From assembly GCA_032768795.1 (NCBI GenBank), contig CP136493.1, positions 372,001 to 436,000 of the forward strand: 64,000 nucleotides of DNA. Direction: 5' to 3'. Both the position numbers and the translations under genes were made by a program. The notes under the pieces were generated by a model, which was not told the origin of the DNA, did not search any database, and was given only the letters and a program-made list of their open reading frames with translations. Source of the stretch: Tremella fuciformis (lineage: Eukaryota; Basidiomycota; Tremellomycetes; Tremellales; Tremellaceae). Shown here piece by piece: positions 9,291 to 20,727 of the stretch; position 1 is the stretch's first letter, and the number at the start of each line of letters is the position of its first letter.

Positions 9291-9366
9291 ATGCGGGTCT
9301 ACTAATACTCTGGATCGTCGCAACTATCCCTCCCTCGCTCCGCCTACTAGTAATCCTCACCTCACG

Positions 9367-10485
9367 ATGCGCCCCCGGGAGCTGCCCAAGACCAACACGA
9401 CCAAGAGCAACAAGACGCCTCTGCCAACCGCCAATACGAGTACGAGGGGGATGATGACGGAGAGTGCGACCGGGACTGGGAGGAGCAGTAGGAGGGGGGT
9501 CCGTGACGCACAGGCCACCGACTCCAACGCCGTCCCCAGTGTGGTTACCGGTGCCAGCTCCAGCTCCAACTCCAGCGGCAGCGCCAGCGCCGGTCGTGCT
9601 ACGGCACAGCTCGCTAGGATAATCAGTGCCGTCAATGACCGTCTCGCGCGATCTCGATCTCGATCTACCACCACCACTACAACTACCACTACCACTACCA
9701 CTACCACCTCGGGCTCTACCCGCACCCGCACCCCTGCGAACGAGAGTGGGGAAGTGCAAGCGCCCGCGCCGAGCAAGAGCGAAGCCGACATACTCGCGTG
9801 GGCGAACGCCGTGGGCGATGTGCGAGGACAGTATCAGGCGGTCGTCTCGCCTACGGGCTCTCCTTGTCCGTTGTTGTCCGAGTCTGGCACGGACGACAGC
9901 GGGAAAAAGGACGACCAGGACAAGCGACAACAACAACAGCAACAACAACGCAAGGGTGAGAAGAGCGGGCCAAGGTCATTGCGACTACTGCCTCCGAGAC
10001 AGGGAGAGGAGGAGGAAGAGGAGGAGGAACAAGCAGGAGCGCGAGCCCGCAGTATATTTCGGACGTATCAGAGTGGGAGCAGAGTCGCGGGCGAGGTGCG
10101 CTTTACTCTCCTTGGAGCTGAGGGCTGACACCGGTCAGGTAATCCTCGCCTGTGCCACCGAATCGTTTGACGTCTCGCAGTACGTCTCGGGGGTGCTAGA
10201 GGGGATGGTAGGTCCTCCTCCTTCCTCGTCATCTCCTCACCCGTTCGCCCTCTCACCGCGCCGCGCTGGTAGGAGGCGAGGCACGCCGACAAGCAGGTGA
10301 ATGACTTGACACTGGCCCTGAACCCCGAGCACATTCTCCAGCTCAACCTCTCCACGCCCAAAGACCGCATCAACGGATACCTCGACGAGTTCATTTCGCG
10401 GATGCAGGCGGTGCATGACGGGACGGCAGGTAAGGGCAAAGCCCCTTATCCGTTGCTCGAGGTAGGTTCTTCCTACTTGCTCTTT

Positions 10486-10541
<56 letters not shown>

Positions 10542-11552
10542 TGACAAACAGAAAGCAAAAAACAAGCACCATCGTCGCCTCACGGCGATGCTCGAGTGCA
10601 TGTTGGAGCTCCTGGACTCTAGCGATGCGAGTGGGACGAGCGGGACGAGCGGGATCGTGGCAGTCGATGCTTCCCGTAAGGTGATCAACGCGCTGGTCAT
10701 TCTGGTCAACAAGACAGACCGCGCAAGTCCCTCTTTCTCTCCTCTCCCTCTCCGTTCCGTTTCGTTCCGCCGTGCTCGTGCTTGTCAGACCTCGCTGATC
10801 GAACAGTCATTCTCGCATTGGACGTCCATCATCCAAGCGTGCGAACTGGCAGCCGAAGAGCTGGAAGATGTGATCCTCGAGCAGCGTACGCAATACAACA
10901 CTCGACTGCGCAAGGCAGGGAGGGTGAACGAGGCGAGTGCCCTGTCCTTTTTCTCCTTGCTACTTTGAACCCCTGGTCCCCTTGTCCTATTTCTGGGTGC
11001 GGACGTCTGCTTCTTCGGCTACGGATCAAGTAACGGTAACGGTACCCTTGCGGTGCTGACCAACACCAGGGCTTGAACTTCCGACTCATCCGGGCGACCC
11101 AATCTGCCAAGGCCAACGCCCGCTGCGCGTCGCTCGCCATGAAAGCTGGAAGGCGGGCGTTGGACATTATGCGCGAGTCAGGGATGGAAGAAGAGGTCGC
11201 TCAAGTCGTCGCGCTGCTGGAGCGGGCCGGTCTGTGGTCTTTCCTGCCGACAACAGCCGGCCGGGCTGACGATGTAGAGTCATGTCGCGATGACGGTGGC
11301 ATGTACACCGCGCAAGATCTACAATGTCGTCTCGTCCCTGCGACACAGCCCCATGAGGAAAAAGAGGAAGAGGAGGAGGAGGAAGAGGAGGGAGAGAAGG
11401 GACATGGCTACGCCGATATGACCGTCCCCACGCGCGCACCTGGCGAACACTGGGCTCTCCGCCGGGTCAAGGTCGATGAGACGGTAGAGCGGGTCAAGAG
11501 GAGAGCCAGGGCGAATGCGAATGCGACAGCGCTGGCGCTGGCGCGGGCTTAG
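9367..11552 (+). CDS. Gene A: unknown multi-exon protein, low-complexity and coiled-coil rich
   Basis: I do not recognise this gene. ATG 9367 is chosen because it opens the long frame just after the intergenic repeat. The N-terminal region has Ser, a poly-Thr run (9667-9710), poly-Gln (9931-9951) and poly-Glu (10007-10029). Clear introns are 10096-10138 (GTGCGC...GGTCAG) and 10208-10296 (GTAGGT...AAGCAG). Further introns are likely near 10431-10550 (contains a GA microsatellite), 10729-10787 and 10920-11070. Exon pieces between them are helical, for example VNDLTLALNPEHILQLNLST and EQSFSHWTSIIQACELAAEE. The last exon (from about 11071) has a second Glu run and stops at 11552. Exon borders other than the two given are approximate. 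Confidence 0.6.
10490..10536. repeat. (GA)n microsatellite in an intron of gene A
   Basis: A perfect run of about 22 GA units lies between a GTAGGT or GTAAGG donor and the next exon, so it is most likely intronic. Confidence 0.85.
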
Positions 11553-11609
11553 CGGGTCCAGAGAGGGAGTCGGGCGTTTCTGAACTATTGCTGCATGTTC
11601 GGTCAGGAG

Positions 11610-11665
11610 TGCTGTCGTTGCGGGCTGCGGGTTTCTGAGAATCACACCGAATGCGCTCGGTAGCG
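11610..11665. repeat. Dispersed intergenic repeat, copy 2
   Basis: GCGGGCTGCGGGTTTCTGAG continuing into AATCACACCGAATGCGCTCGG. It lies in the 211-bp gap between genes A and B. Confidence 0.75.
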
Positions 11666-11763
11666 GGCAACGAGTAGTTACGTAAGCCATGGACCGTTAG
11701 GGTGAAAGTCTATAATATAGATGTTGTCTACGCATAGCATACCACATCTCCCACGTCGACACC

Positions 11764-14092
11764 ATGGACGTACAAGCCCAAGTACAAGCCCAAGTCCAAG
11801 CTCAACGCCGCGCAGCTATAGCCAGGAGCTACGGCCTCCGCCTCGCCACCCCCGAAGAGAGGGATCAGACCAAAGTCAAGAGGAGCGTGTGGGATGGACG
11901 TCGGGAGAAGCTTTATACGTGGGTCTCGGGTCTCTTCCCCCTGCTCCTCCTTGTTCCTCGGCACCTCGCATACTCGCCAACGCCCAGTACAATGCACCCA
12001 GATCCCGACTGGGCATGCGACACCTGTCACGGCAAACGCCCCTGTCTCGTCGTTCTCGACATTCCCGATACTCCCTGTCCGTTCCCCTTCCCCTCGCTGC
12101 TCTCCCCTTTGTTATCCCCTTCCGCTATCCAGTCCTACTCCTCTTCCGACATGTCCGCCTCTTCCATTCCCTCGCTGGGATACTTTTCCCCCTCCTGCCT
12201 CCTCCCCGGAGGAGGATGCGGAGGAGGAGACGACACGTCGGGAGGACAAGTACACGTTGAATTAGATTCCGACGGCACGACCCTCGACCCCAATGTCTGT
12301 GGACACACCTGGCAGCCGTCTCCTTCCGCCGCGGCCCCGACTGGGGGTGTCGCCATCAGCATTTCCAGCGCCAGACGCAAAGCAAAAGCCCAACAAGCTC
12401 CACTGGCTCGGGAGCCAGGGATCAAGATTCGCGCTTGCATCGCTTGCGAGGCGGGGAATCGCGGGTGTGCTAAAGCGGGGCAGAAGAACGGCATGATTCT
12501 GGGGGTCATGTGGGAGCAATTGCCATTTGGCCATTGGATGCCCGCCGGCAGTACCAACCCCAACCCCAACCCCAACCCCAGCCCGAACCCCAGCCCCAAC
12601 CCCGACACGAGCAGCGGAGCCGGCGGAGGAGGTTGGAGTGGGCAAGAGCAAGAGATCGTCCAGTCCTCCCCCAACGCGGACAACGCAGACGACCACGCAC
12701 ACTTCACGGCCACGGCTTCGGCATCGGGATTGCCGTCCGGTACGGGAGAGCTGGTGCGATACGCCCCACGCGCGGTCATGTGGGAGAGAGAGACGGGGTG
12801 CAGGAGCATTGTCACTCGCCGATCTAGCGCCCGGGCAAAGAGGGCAAAGAAGGAGATGATCGTCGTGGGGCAGGGTCAAGCCTCACCACCGGCAGCAGGT
12901 GTCGTCGGGACGAGGACGAGGACGATGACGATGGAGATGGCAATGGCGGGTACGACTGCGCCGAGGGCGATTGTGGTGGATGCACCCGCGGTAGAGCCCG
13001 CTACGCTCGCCGCTGCGGTGCCCGCGAGTTCTGGCGTCATGACGATTGAGCTTCCAGGTCAGATCCTTGTCCTCATCGCCTCTGCTCTACCTTTTGTGCG
13101 ATACGACGCTGACGACAGTCGCCCTCGCCGCCGCCCCACATCCACATCCCCATCCCGAACACGGCCTGTCCACCACACTTGGCAAACGGCCTCGCCCGCA
13201 AGAGGACAAAGACATGGACTCTGCCGGTGCTGGCGCCGATGGCGATGACGTGGGGGGCGAGGTCAGTCACCACGGGTACGTCAACTACTACGAGGTGCAT
13301 GCCAATGGCGATGCTGGAGCGGACCAGAATGCTCCCACCGCGCCGCAAGCCGGTGCCGACCGCGACGACGACGGGCCTACCTCGCCCAAGCGTGCGCGTG
13401 CGCAGGCTACTCGTCCTGTCGGTATGTTTGACCAAGGAAGCGTGGAACTGGACGTGGACGTGAGCAGCGGGGCGAATGACCATGGCTGTATGGGGAGTGT
13501 TTCCCGTGAGGTGGACGATTTAGACAACGGCACCACCGCGACTAAACCCCCCTACGCCACCTCCCGCACCCGCACCGCCGAGAATACTCGCGCTCCGAGC
13601 CCCAGCCCCATTTCGGCATACGCCTTGCCTTCGCCGTCTCCGTCTCCGTCTTCCTCGGCCAACGACGACGAGCCAATCACCTCAGCCGCCGAGCACAACG
13701 CAACCTCTTTCATGGACAGCTTCTTCGCCGCGTTGGAATCGCAAGACGAAAGCGCCTCATCTTCACCCGCCCCGCCGCCGGACAACACCGATGTCGATGG
13801 CGATGACTCGCCCGAGCTGCACGACGCAGGCGTCGACGAGGTCGGCATCGGAGCAGAGTGGGTCAAGTTTGCACGTGGTGAGTGGGCCGAGAAGCTCGAG
13901 CGCCAGTCCGACTCGACCACCAGCGCGTCAGGAATCTCCCGCCCGCATCCACTCTTCACCGACGGCCGTTCGCACCCCAGAGTCGACCGTGCGATACACG
14001 ATCAATGGATGCGGGAGCAGATCATGTTGGACATTGAGTCTGGGCGGATCGAGGATTGGGGAACAACAATGGACGATTCGGACAAGAGGTGA
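11764..14092 (+). CDS. Gene B: unknown nuclear-type protein with Cys clusters and acidic tail
   Basis: The first ATG after a short leader (11764) opens a long frame. An intron is clear at 13058-13118 (GTCAGA...GACGACAG), joining ...TIELP to VALAAAPHPHPH; another probable one lies near 11918-11980 (GTGGGT...GCCCAG). Two cysteine clusters, WACDTCHGKRPC and IRACIACEAGNRGC, resemble half zinc-binding sites but do not fit the Zn2Cys6 spacing (C-x2-C-x5-C here). An NP repeat (near 12557-12605), a KRPRPQEDKD-type basic segment and a long acidic, Ser/Pro-rich C-terminal half follow. The C-terminus has a conserved-looking end, WVKFARGEWAEKLERQ and HDQWMREQIMLDIESGRIED. A role in the nucleus is only a guess. 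Confidence 0.6.
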
Positions 14093-14242
14093 GCGTGGAG
14101 CGGAGCGAGTCACTTGGAGGTGCTTGGACATTGGACATTGGACATTGAACGGCTTGCGATACGATATGATACACTACGATCCACGAGGCGAGATGCGAGA
14201 TGCTACTGCTACCTCTGGCCTGGTTGGTTTCTGACCTCTACA

Positions 14243-14340
14243 TAGACCCACAACCCGCAGCGCTCGACGATGACCGCGTGTTCGGTGTGATTTTGAGGAA
14301 ACCCGGAGCCCGCATCCCGCAACCCGCAATCCACCTTGCT
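14243..14340. repeat. Dispersed intergenic repeat, copy 3
   Basis: CCCGCAGCGCTCGACGATGA, then CGTGTTCGGTGTGATTTTG, then CCCGCATCCCGCAACCCGCA. This is the reverse complement of the module at 23.7 kb. It lies about 150 bp after the stop of gene B. Confidence 0.75.
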
Positions 14341-15139
14341 CAAAACCCGCCAAGTTTTGGTACTTTGCCCGTACATACATCTCTCTTTGCCATGTGAATC
14401 TGCATCTATACCTGGCTCGTCTAATCGATCCAGACACCATGCTCAGTGCCGCATTGATCGCTCCTCTACAGAGCTGCGCACCCTGCGCCCGGATGATATC
14501 GGTCACCTGAGCTCATTCAGGCCTTTTGTGCCCCAACTAAACAATATACGAGACCCATCGAGCTTTGAGAAACTTTGCCAAAGCCCAACAGCCTTCAGTG
14601 AACCACTTGACTACCTCTCACAGTGAACCTCTTCATCAACAAAAGGCCCCGCCGAGTCAACAATGAGCTTGTCACCATTGTTGTTCCCACCGTCGCTTGA
14701 CAATACCATTAACTGCGCCTCAGCAGCCTCGGCGTGACAACAACAAGCTCAACAGCAACAATAACAATCTCAAGAGCGACAACAACAAGCTCAGCAAGGA
14801 CAACAAGGATTGACAATTGCAATAAGATCTCCCTGAAGGAACAACAAGGCTCGCCAATTACAATGGAGAAAGGGAGGATGTCATGGAGCTCGCTACTCAA
14901 GACAGGTCATAGGATCGTAGAACTCCAGTACTCTTGCAATTGTTGCATCGAGACTTCTCTCACACATTCTCTCACTTGCACCGTCTGCCAACGGCTGCAG
15001 AAGGTCTGCCTGCACTCATTTGGCCACTCTTGCCTTATCTTGCAAACTCTTGTCTTGTCTCGGCAACCTCCATCGACTTTGCCTAACCTTGATGAAGCGC
15101 TCTCTCCATCTTGCCTACTTTTGCTCGCCCCTGTCCAAG
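14341..15139. other. Gap without a recognisable gene
   Basis: Reading frames are short. A CAACAACAAGCTCAACAGC-type low-complexity stretch occupies about 14735-14860. I see no promoter, RNA gene or element boundary that I can defend. Confidence 0.4.
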
Positions 15140-16086
15140 TGTCACGACGGCCACGCCCTCGACAACCTATGCACGTGACCGACTCCTCTCACGTGGCGAC
15201 ACGTGACCGACCTTGGGCTGGAGAACCTTGACGAGGGAGTAGATGTTGGATGAACGCGCAACAACGGGAGGCAGGCGCAGAGTCATATAGGATGCCGTGG
15301 GCGCCCATTGTAGTTCTTCAGCACTCTCTGATTGAGTCTCATGGATCACCATTGACGATCTCACTCTCTCCGTGGCTGTTATGACCTGTCCCTGGCAAAG
15401 GGGAGGTCTGATCCAGAGACAGGATAGACGACAGAGGTTTACAGCAAGCTTGGCCCAAGACTGACAGGGATGGGCCGTAGTGCCGGTCAAAAGGTCGACA
15501 AAAGAGTGTATAAGGTCAAGAAAAGAGTGTGGGGTAAAGAGTGACTATGGGTAAGTAAAGAGGTGGCGATTTGGCTGGGGCTGGCCAGTATTAGGGATAA
15601 GGATTATCCAAGCGCCTCCCACGTTGTGACTGTTCTACACCGCCACATTGTTGCAAAGTGCTCATCCACAATCCCACATTGAGGTGTCGTTGTAGCACGT
15701 TCCTACATTGCAGTTCTGTGCGCCCTCGGTTCCTCGTTGTGGCCGTGCGTTGCCTCGAGAGCACAATGAGGCTTTGTGTATCCTCTAGAGCACATCGAGG
15801 CAACGTGAGGCCACACCTTGCCTCACGAATTGTTGTGGGTCGTTTCTTGTGTGAGGAACTTGCTGAATAGGTCGGGTCATGACAGTGGCACACAGCGTGG
15901 CTGAGTTGCACTCAGGCTGTATCCTTGACGACCTTGTTACCTGGATGACCTTGTAACCTCGACAAGGATCCAACCTCGACAAGGATCCATCCTTGACATC
16001 CTTGTTTCTACCCCTTTATCCTTTATTCTTGGCTCTGATATTGCGCGAGAGGGCCTCTGCCAACGGGAGAGCGCAGCATCGTGACA
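15140..16086 (+). repeat. Family-F LTR split by a nested solo LTR
   Basis: The two parts 15140-15376 and 15890-16086 join into a 434-bp LTR (TGTCACGACGGCC ... GCATCGTGACA) matching 63016-63450 and, reversed, 37805-38240. Near its right end are several (A)CCTCGACAAGGATCC-type repeats. The flanks CCAAG and GGAAT are not a duplication, so it may be one end of a decayed element. Confidence 0.8.
15377..15884. repeat. Solo LTR (508 bp) nested in the family-F LTR
   Basis: Its ends are TGTTATGACC and GGTCATGACA (10-bp inverted, allowing A/G). It is flanked by an exact duplication GTGGC (15372-15376 and 15885-15889). Removing it restores the family-F LTR. Confidence 0.9.
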
Positions 16087-17055
16087 GGAATCTTGACCCT
16101 TTGGCTGGCCTTTGCAATAGCACTGTAGTGGACCGCCCCTCTGACGCTCTGCCTGTCCCCTACATGACTAGGAGAAAGCCCTAGGGCCTCTGCCTTTGCC
16201 CCTCATCCGACATTCAATCCGACATCAACCGACATACCTACGAGTACACCCAACGCCGTATCCGATCCACCATCCTCAGGCCTGATGCCCAAAGCACAGC
16301 CTGGCTCACCTAGGACCCACCTACGATACAATACGACCTTACCCGACACATCATCCGACCTAGGTTCCTCAGCCCTCATGCCTGATCCTGCACCATTCGA
16401 CAATCGTGCTCCACTCACACTAATACGGCTGATGTCTGGACAATCCGTAGCAGACCCTTAAGCCACACCCGTTTCCTCCCCGTGTCTCCCGTAGAATAGT
16501 TTCCTCTTGTGGTAGATTCTCCTTCCGTACTTCTCAGCCGCGCCACGACATCGTACGTACACCGTACGTACTCCGTAGATTCCTCAGCCTGACTTTCATG
16601 TATATAAACCAGGCCTGAGAGAGAGAACCCATCATCACCTCCTCTTCTCCTACTTCTCTCACTCCCGACTCCCCACTCTTCTTCATTCCTCTCCCTCTCT
16701 CTCAGAGTCTGGGCTCTGCCCTCCTACTTTCCCTAACTGACTTACTTACTAGTGTTGCTCTGTGTGACATTGACTATCGCGAAGGAACCCAACACAGCTA
16801 TCAGTCTTACAGACAGAGGCTGGCTTTATTATATGTTAGGAAGAAGGTAAACTGTTTCTCAACACAGCTGACCTGAACCTTTACAAGCACTCGGATCTAT
16901 GTGACTCAGTTGCACTCCAATGTCATACACGGTCGGATTCTGGGCGGTGATTACCATACAAACGAGTGCCTTATTCCCCACATCAAGCTTGATTCACCTC
17001 GATCGGCAAATCTTCCATTCACGCTTTGCCATACTGAGTTCCCCATTCGCATAGG
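16087..17055. other. Gap with an isolated TATA box and no clear gene
   Basis: TGTATATAAACC (near 16610) is followed by a long CT-rich leader (CTCTCTCTCAG), as in LTR promoters here. A possible LTR from 16433 (TGTCTGG) to 16769 (GTGTGACA) has no matching flanks. Nothing else is supported. Confidence 0.35.
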
Positions 17056-17060
17056 GCTGG

Positions 17061-17204
17061 TGTCACGGAGGTGACAGCCACCGTACCCTATATGTACCAA
17101 AGACCGCGAGTCTAGCCGAGACTCGGGTCATCGTGACCCTTTTATGGTGCAGTGGTTTACTGTGCGTCGCCCTATGCTATTTGGTAGGTATAGGCCTCGT
17201 GACA
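17061..17204. repeat. Small solo-LTR-like element (144 bp) with exact duplication
   Basis: It runs TGTCACGGAG ... CCTCGTGACA and is flanked by GCTGG on both sides (17056-17060 and 17205-17209). Its right half (GGTGCAGTGGT ... TTGGTAGG ... GTGACA) resembles 38741-38798. Size and ends fit a TRIM solo LTR. Confidence 0.75.
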
Positions 17205-17360
17205 GCTGGCTCTTACAATAAATAAAGCCCAGGATCAGTCACTTGCAACAATTGGTCTCTATCTGCCAAAGCCGGTCTTTACATATGGGCAATTATACGT
17301 TGGTCTGTCACGTGCACGCTTCAAGAATGGGCTGACGCTGAAGGTGCTATTGGAGGATTC

Positions 17361-18567
17361 TGTTACAACCGAGACCTAGGGGGTGACAAGCCCTGGGTCC
17401 AGTGGACGACGAAGACTGATAACGAAGTGAAGTCGCAAAGGTGGACGGACGATGATGGTAGGTTCGACTCTTCACGTAAGTGCGCTAGAGCGCGAGTCAC
17501 CTAGACGAAGATTGTGAGAGTAACTCATGATAATTCATCGACGAAGAAGGCTCCTACGTACTCAGAGGGGGGTATATATCCTCCTTCGTCTCTCCGATTT
17601 GCCACCCAGCTGCTTACTAAGCAGTTTTCCTGTATCCAATATAAGGTGGAGGCTTTGTAAGCTTTTGCCACTCAGTTGGATAAATAGCCAACAGCTGCTG
17701 AGTAAGCAGGTGGAGGCTTACAAATCGCCATGGAGCATCCTCCGTGATTTGCCACTCGCTTATTAAGCAAGGTAGCCTATGACGTGTATATCCTATCTAT
17801 TCTGATAACGTCTCTCTGTGTTACGACTCGAACCCGGCGGCGTTGAGGTCCGGCGACGAGTAGACGGCGGTAGTCATAATGTGGCAAGCTCGGGTTGCAC
17901 CGAAGGCGAAGGGGGTACAACCACTGAACCTGTGGCTTGGTCGGACGGCGTAGTAGAGTCGACAATCCACGAAGGCCACGGTGTGGATGTCGATGGTCGA
18001 AGTGCTCGAAGGATCCCACGGAGATAGGCGTCGTGGCGAGCGAAGGTAAAGACGAAGCGAGCGAAGGGAGGCTCGGTGCAAGGCTCTAAGACTAGGTGTA
18101 ACTTGCGATAGATTGATCCTTGGGGAGAAGGATCAAGAAGTAGGCTCTTTATATATGTCTACGGGCTGGGTGGCAAATCCGTGTGCGCAACTCCTTCACC
18201 TGGAGTTGCCACTCACTCCACCTGACTCCGGGCTGGTGCCACCTTGGCGCCAGTACGGGCCGGCCTGGGTTCCTAGTTCCACTCGGGGTCACCTGGCGTC
18301 ACCTGACTTCACCTGGCGTCACCTGGCATTCCCTGATTCCACCTGGCGTCACCTGGCGGTAGACCCTTCCAGTGTTCCATCTTGGAGAGTGAACCCTTCC
18401 GGGATTCCAGCTTGGAGAGTGAACCCTTCCGGTATTCCAGCTTGGGGTGTTGCGATCCGGGTGGCGGACGGTCGGGGGCCTGTATGGGTGGCAACGGTGA
18501 CCGGATCGTAACACTCTGATGTGTACTAACTACTCTGATAAGGTCCTTTGTGTACAGGTACGTAACA
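17361..18567 (-). repeat. Solo LTR (507 bp) split by another solo LTR
   Basis: Parts 17361-17818 and 18519-18567 run TGTTACAACC ... GGTACGTAACA, flanked by an exact duplication GATTC (17356-17360 and 18568-18572). On the minus strand GGGTGGCAAAT (17607-17597) precedes a TATA box at about 17572. Further GGTGGAGGCTT repeats lie inside. Confidence 0.88.
17819..18513 (-). repeat. Nested solo LTR (695 bp)
   Basis: It runs TGTTACGACTCG ... GGATCGTAACA, with exact duplication CTCTG (17814-17818 and 18514-18518). On the minus strand the order is ATTTGCCACCC (18178-18168), TATATAAAG, then the CCCCAAGGATCAAT block. A tandem CACCTGGCGT repeat lies at 18290-18360 and a GTGAACCCTTCCGG repeat at 18400-18435. 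Confidence 0.9.
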
Positions 18568-18942
18568 GATTCTGAGCGTGGGAAGCGGGGAGATACAATG
18601 AACATTGTGTATAAGGACGTATTGAGAGCAGCTTCCGTAGATCATACATAGTACTTTGTACCTAATTTGTAGCTAATTATCACGTAGAATTGTAAATAGT
18701 CTTGGCTGCGGGGACGCCCGTAGTTCAAGCTTTCATCATGCATGTGCTGGGGGCTCCACTTAATACATTAATGCCCATTGACTCTAAATATACGACCCAC
18801 TCGACCCGTGAATTTCACGGGTGCAGACTCTAGTCTTTCTACTATGAAAAGGGCGGGCGACACGGGTACTCTACTCATCATCGTACTCACTTCTCGTCGT
18901 CGTCGTCGTCGTCGTCATCGTTCGCTACTCCACGCCCTCACG
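18568..18942. other. Upstream region of gene C
   Basis: No element boundary is visible. A (CGT)n run at about 18898-18920 immediately precedes the chosen start of gene C and could be 5' leader or N-terminal coding. Confidence 0.35.
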
Positions 18943-19124
18943 ATGCCCCTCAGCTTCCAACGACGCCCCGTCTCGAGCCGCTCAGCCCGAGCTTCGGCGC
19001 TCAACGAATTACTGCACGTCATCCCTCTCTTACCACCCGGTCTGACCTACCCCCCGGACACCCATCTCGACACGCTGCTTGAGTACTTGCATGCTGCTCT
19101 TCCAGCCGAGGGCGATGCCAGCAT

Positions 19125-19161
<37 letters not shown>

Positions 19162-20437
19162 GACAATAAAGGACGAGAGCTCCAGACGAGTGTGTACACT
19201 CTGAAGCCTTGCACGGGGAAGCGCTGTTGGTCGATGACGCAGGTTTCCGGTTCCTGCAAGCACCAGGAGCCACTGCATTCGCGGATACCTCGTCCGCTGG
19301 TCGAGGTCGAGGTCGAGGAGGGGCAGGTGGGGGTGGTGGTCTGGTCTTGGTCCTCGACCGACGATGTCGCCGCCGCTGCGGGGGGGGACGGGGACACGGA
19401 CCTTGCTGATGCCGTCCCTATCAGCCCCGAGGTCGGCGCCAGCGCCCAGGACGCCGAGGACGAATGGTACGCTGCCCGTCTGATGTTCCGCGGATCAAAC
19501 TGCTCGCCCGGACTCGTCTCGCACGCCCGGCTGGAGACAGACGTGGTTACGGGGCTGGGGCTGGGACTGCAGGGGAGAAAGTCGCCGAATGAGAGGGAGA
19601 CGGAGAAGGAGAAGGAGAAGGAGAAGGGGGTGAAGCGGTCCCTCCAGGATGTATACGAAGAAGAAGATGGGGGAGACGGTGAGCCATGTTGCCGAGGTGA
19701 GTGTGCAACAGCACAGCACAGCAGCACGGGCTGAGATCCTGATGTAGGCGGCCGGGATGATACCTTGTCTGGAACCAGCCGAGTCGAACCCACAGCAGCA
19801 AGCAGCTTGCCGCTGCCGTCTGCTTCGCCGGCGAGACGCGTCAGACGAGACAAGTACATGGCAGCTCCTGGTCCTTTGACCGCGAGAACCCCGACCTCTG
19901 ACCTGACGCCCGCGCCCGGGCCGACGAGCACTCGAGCACTGCCTCCCCCCAAGGTGGATGGTCCAGTACCCGCCCAGGAGCCGACAGAGCAAGAGGGAAG
20001 CAAGACGGAGAAGAAAGATGTGCCGGAAGACGGTGCCGGTGCCGCGCTTGGTGAATAGCCCAGAGTACGATACGTCGTGGGAGGAGGGAAGGCTGACACA
20101 AGTTACAGCGAGGGCCTCTGCCAGAGATGTGTCGGGCGAGTCGCTAGATACCACCACCACCACCACCACCACTGATGAGTCGATCCTCGCCCAGCTCGCC
20201 ACCCTCGGTGCTCGACTAGGTCCGCACCTCGCCGGCCTGCGGGAAGAGCTCGTCAGGGCGCGAATATCGCTCGCGACGCTGCAGGCGAGCTTCGAAAGCG
20301 CCGACGAGCTCTTGCGCGCGGAGCGTGCGACCAATGCGGGATTGCGGGTCCGGGTCCGGGATCTCGAGCGGGAGAGGGACGAGGCGGTAGAGGCGCATCG
20401 TGAAAGTCGTCGAGGAGTGAGATGCGGTGGCGTATGA
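18943..20437 (+). CDS. Gene C: unknown protein with C-terminal coiled coil
   Basis: The protein is not recognised. ATG 18943 is one option; an in-frame ATG at 18844 is another. The N-terminal segment NELLHVIPLLPPGLTYPP and LDTLLEYLHAAL looks like folded helix. It is followed by a GNGNGN repeat, Val/Glu-rich and Gly-rich parts and a KEKEKEK run near 19604-19630. The first frame ends at 19734, so an intron is needed near 19690-19760. A second exon covers about 19765-20055. The last coding part (about 20105-20437) contains an 8-Thr run and a long amphipathic coiled coil rich in Leu, Arg and Glu (AQLATLGARLGPHLAGLREE onward). Exon joins are approximate. It is tail-to-tail with gene D. Confidence 0.55.
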
Positions 20438-20669
20438 TGATGCGCAGGATGTAAGAGAGGACGGAAGAGAGAGACTGGAGGTGGCCAGACACTGGAAGAT
20501 GGATATCAGGGTCTAGGAAAGGAAGCGTGCTGGCGAGATTCGGCTCTACATACCGTACTGTACTTTACATGCATACAAGACCTTGTGTTTTGTGGCAGAG
20601 CAGAGTGTACGCCTGATCCCACACGACTCGTAACCAGACACACACTGTCACAACCACTCATTGCCACGA

Positions 20670-20683
20670 GAAAGAGAGAGAGT

Positions 20684-20710
<27 letters not shown>
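20670..20710. repeat. (GA)n microsatellite between genes C and D
   Basis: An interrupted GA run lies just beyond the 3' end of gene D, between the two convergent genes. Confidence 0.8.
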
Positions 20711-20716
<6 letters not shown>

Positions 20717-20727
20717 CGGGCTAGCTA

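Noticed and set aside
12135..12879. Long reverse ORFs (226 and 205 codons) opposite gene B
   Set aside because: They are mirror frames of a GC-rich coding region; the forward frame has consistent introns and ends.
16433..16769. Possible LTR (TGTCTGG...GTGTGACA) with a TATA box inside
   Set aside because: The flanks GCTGA and TTGAC do not match and no second copy was found in the window.
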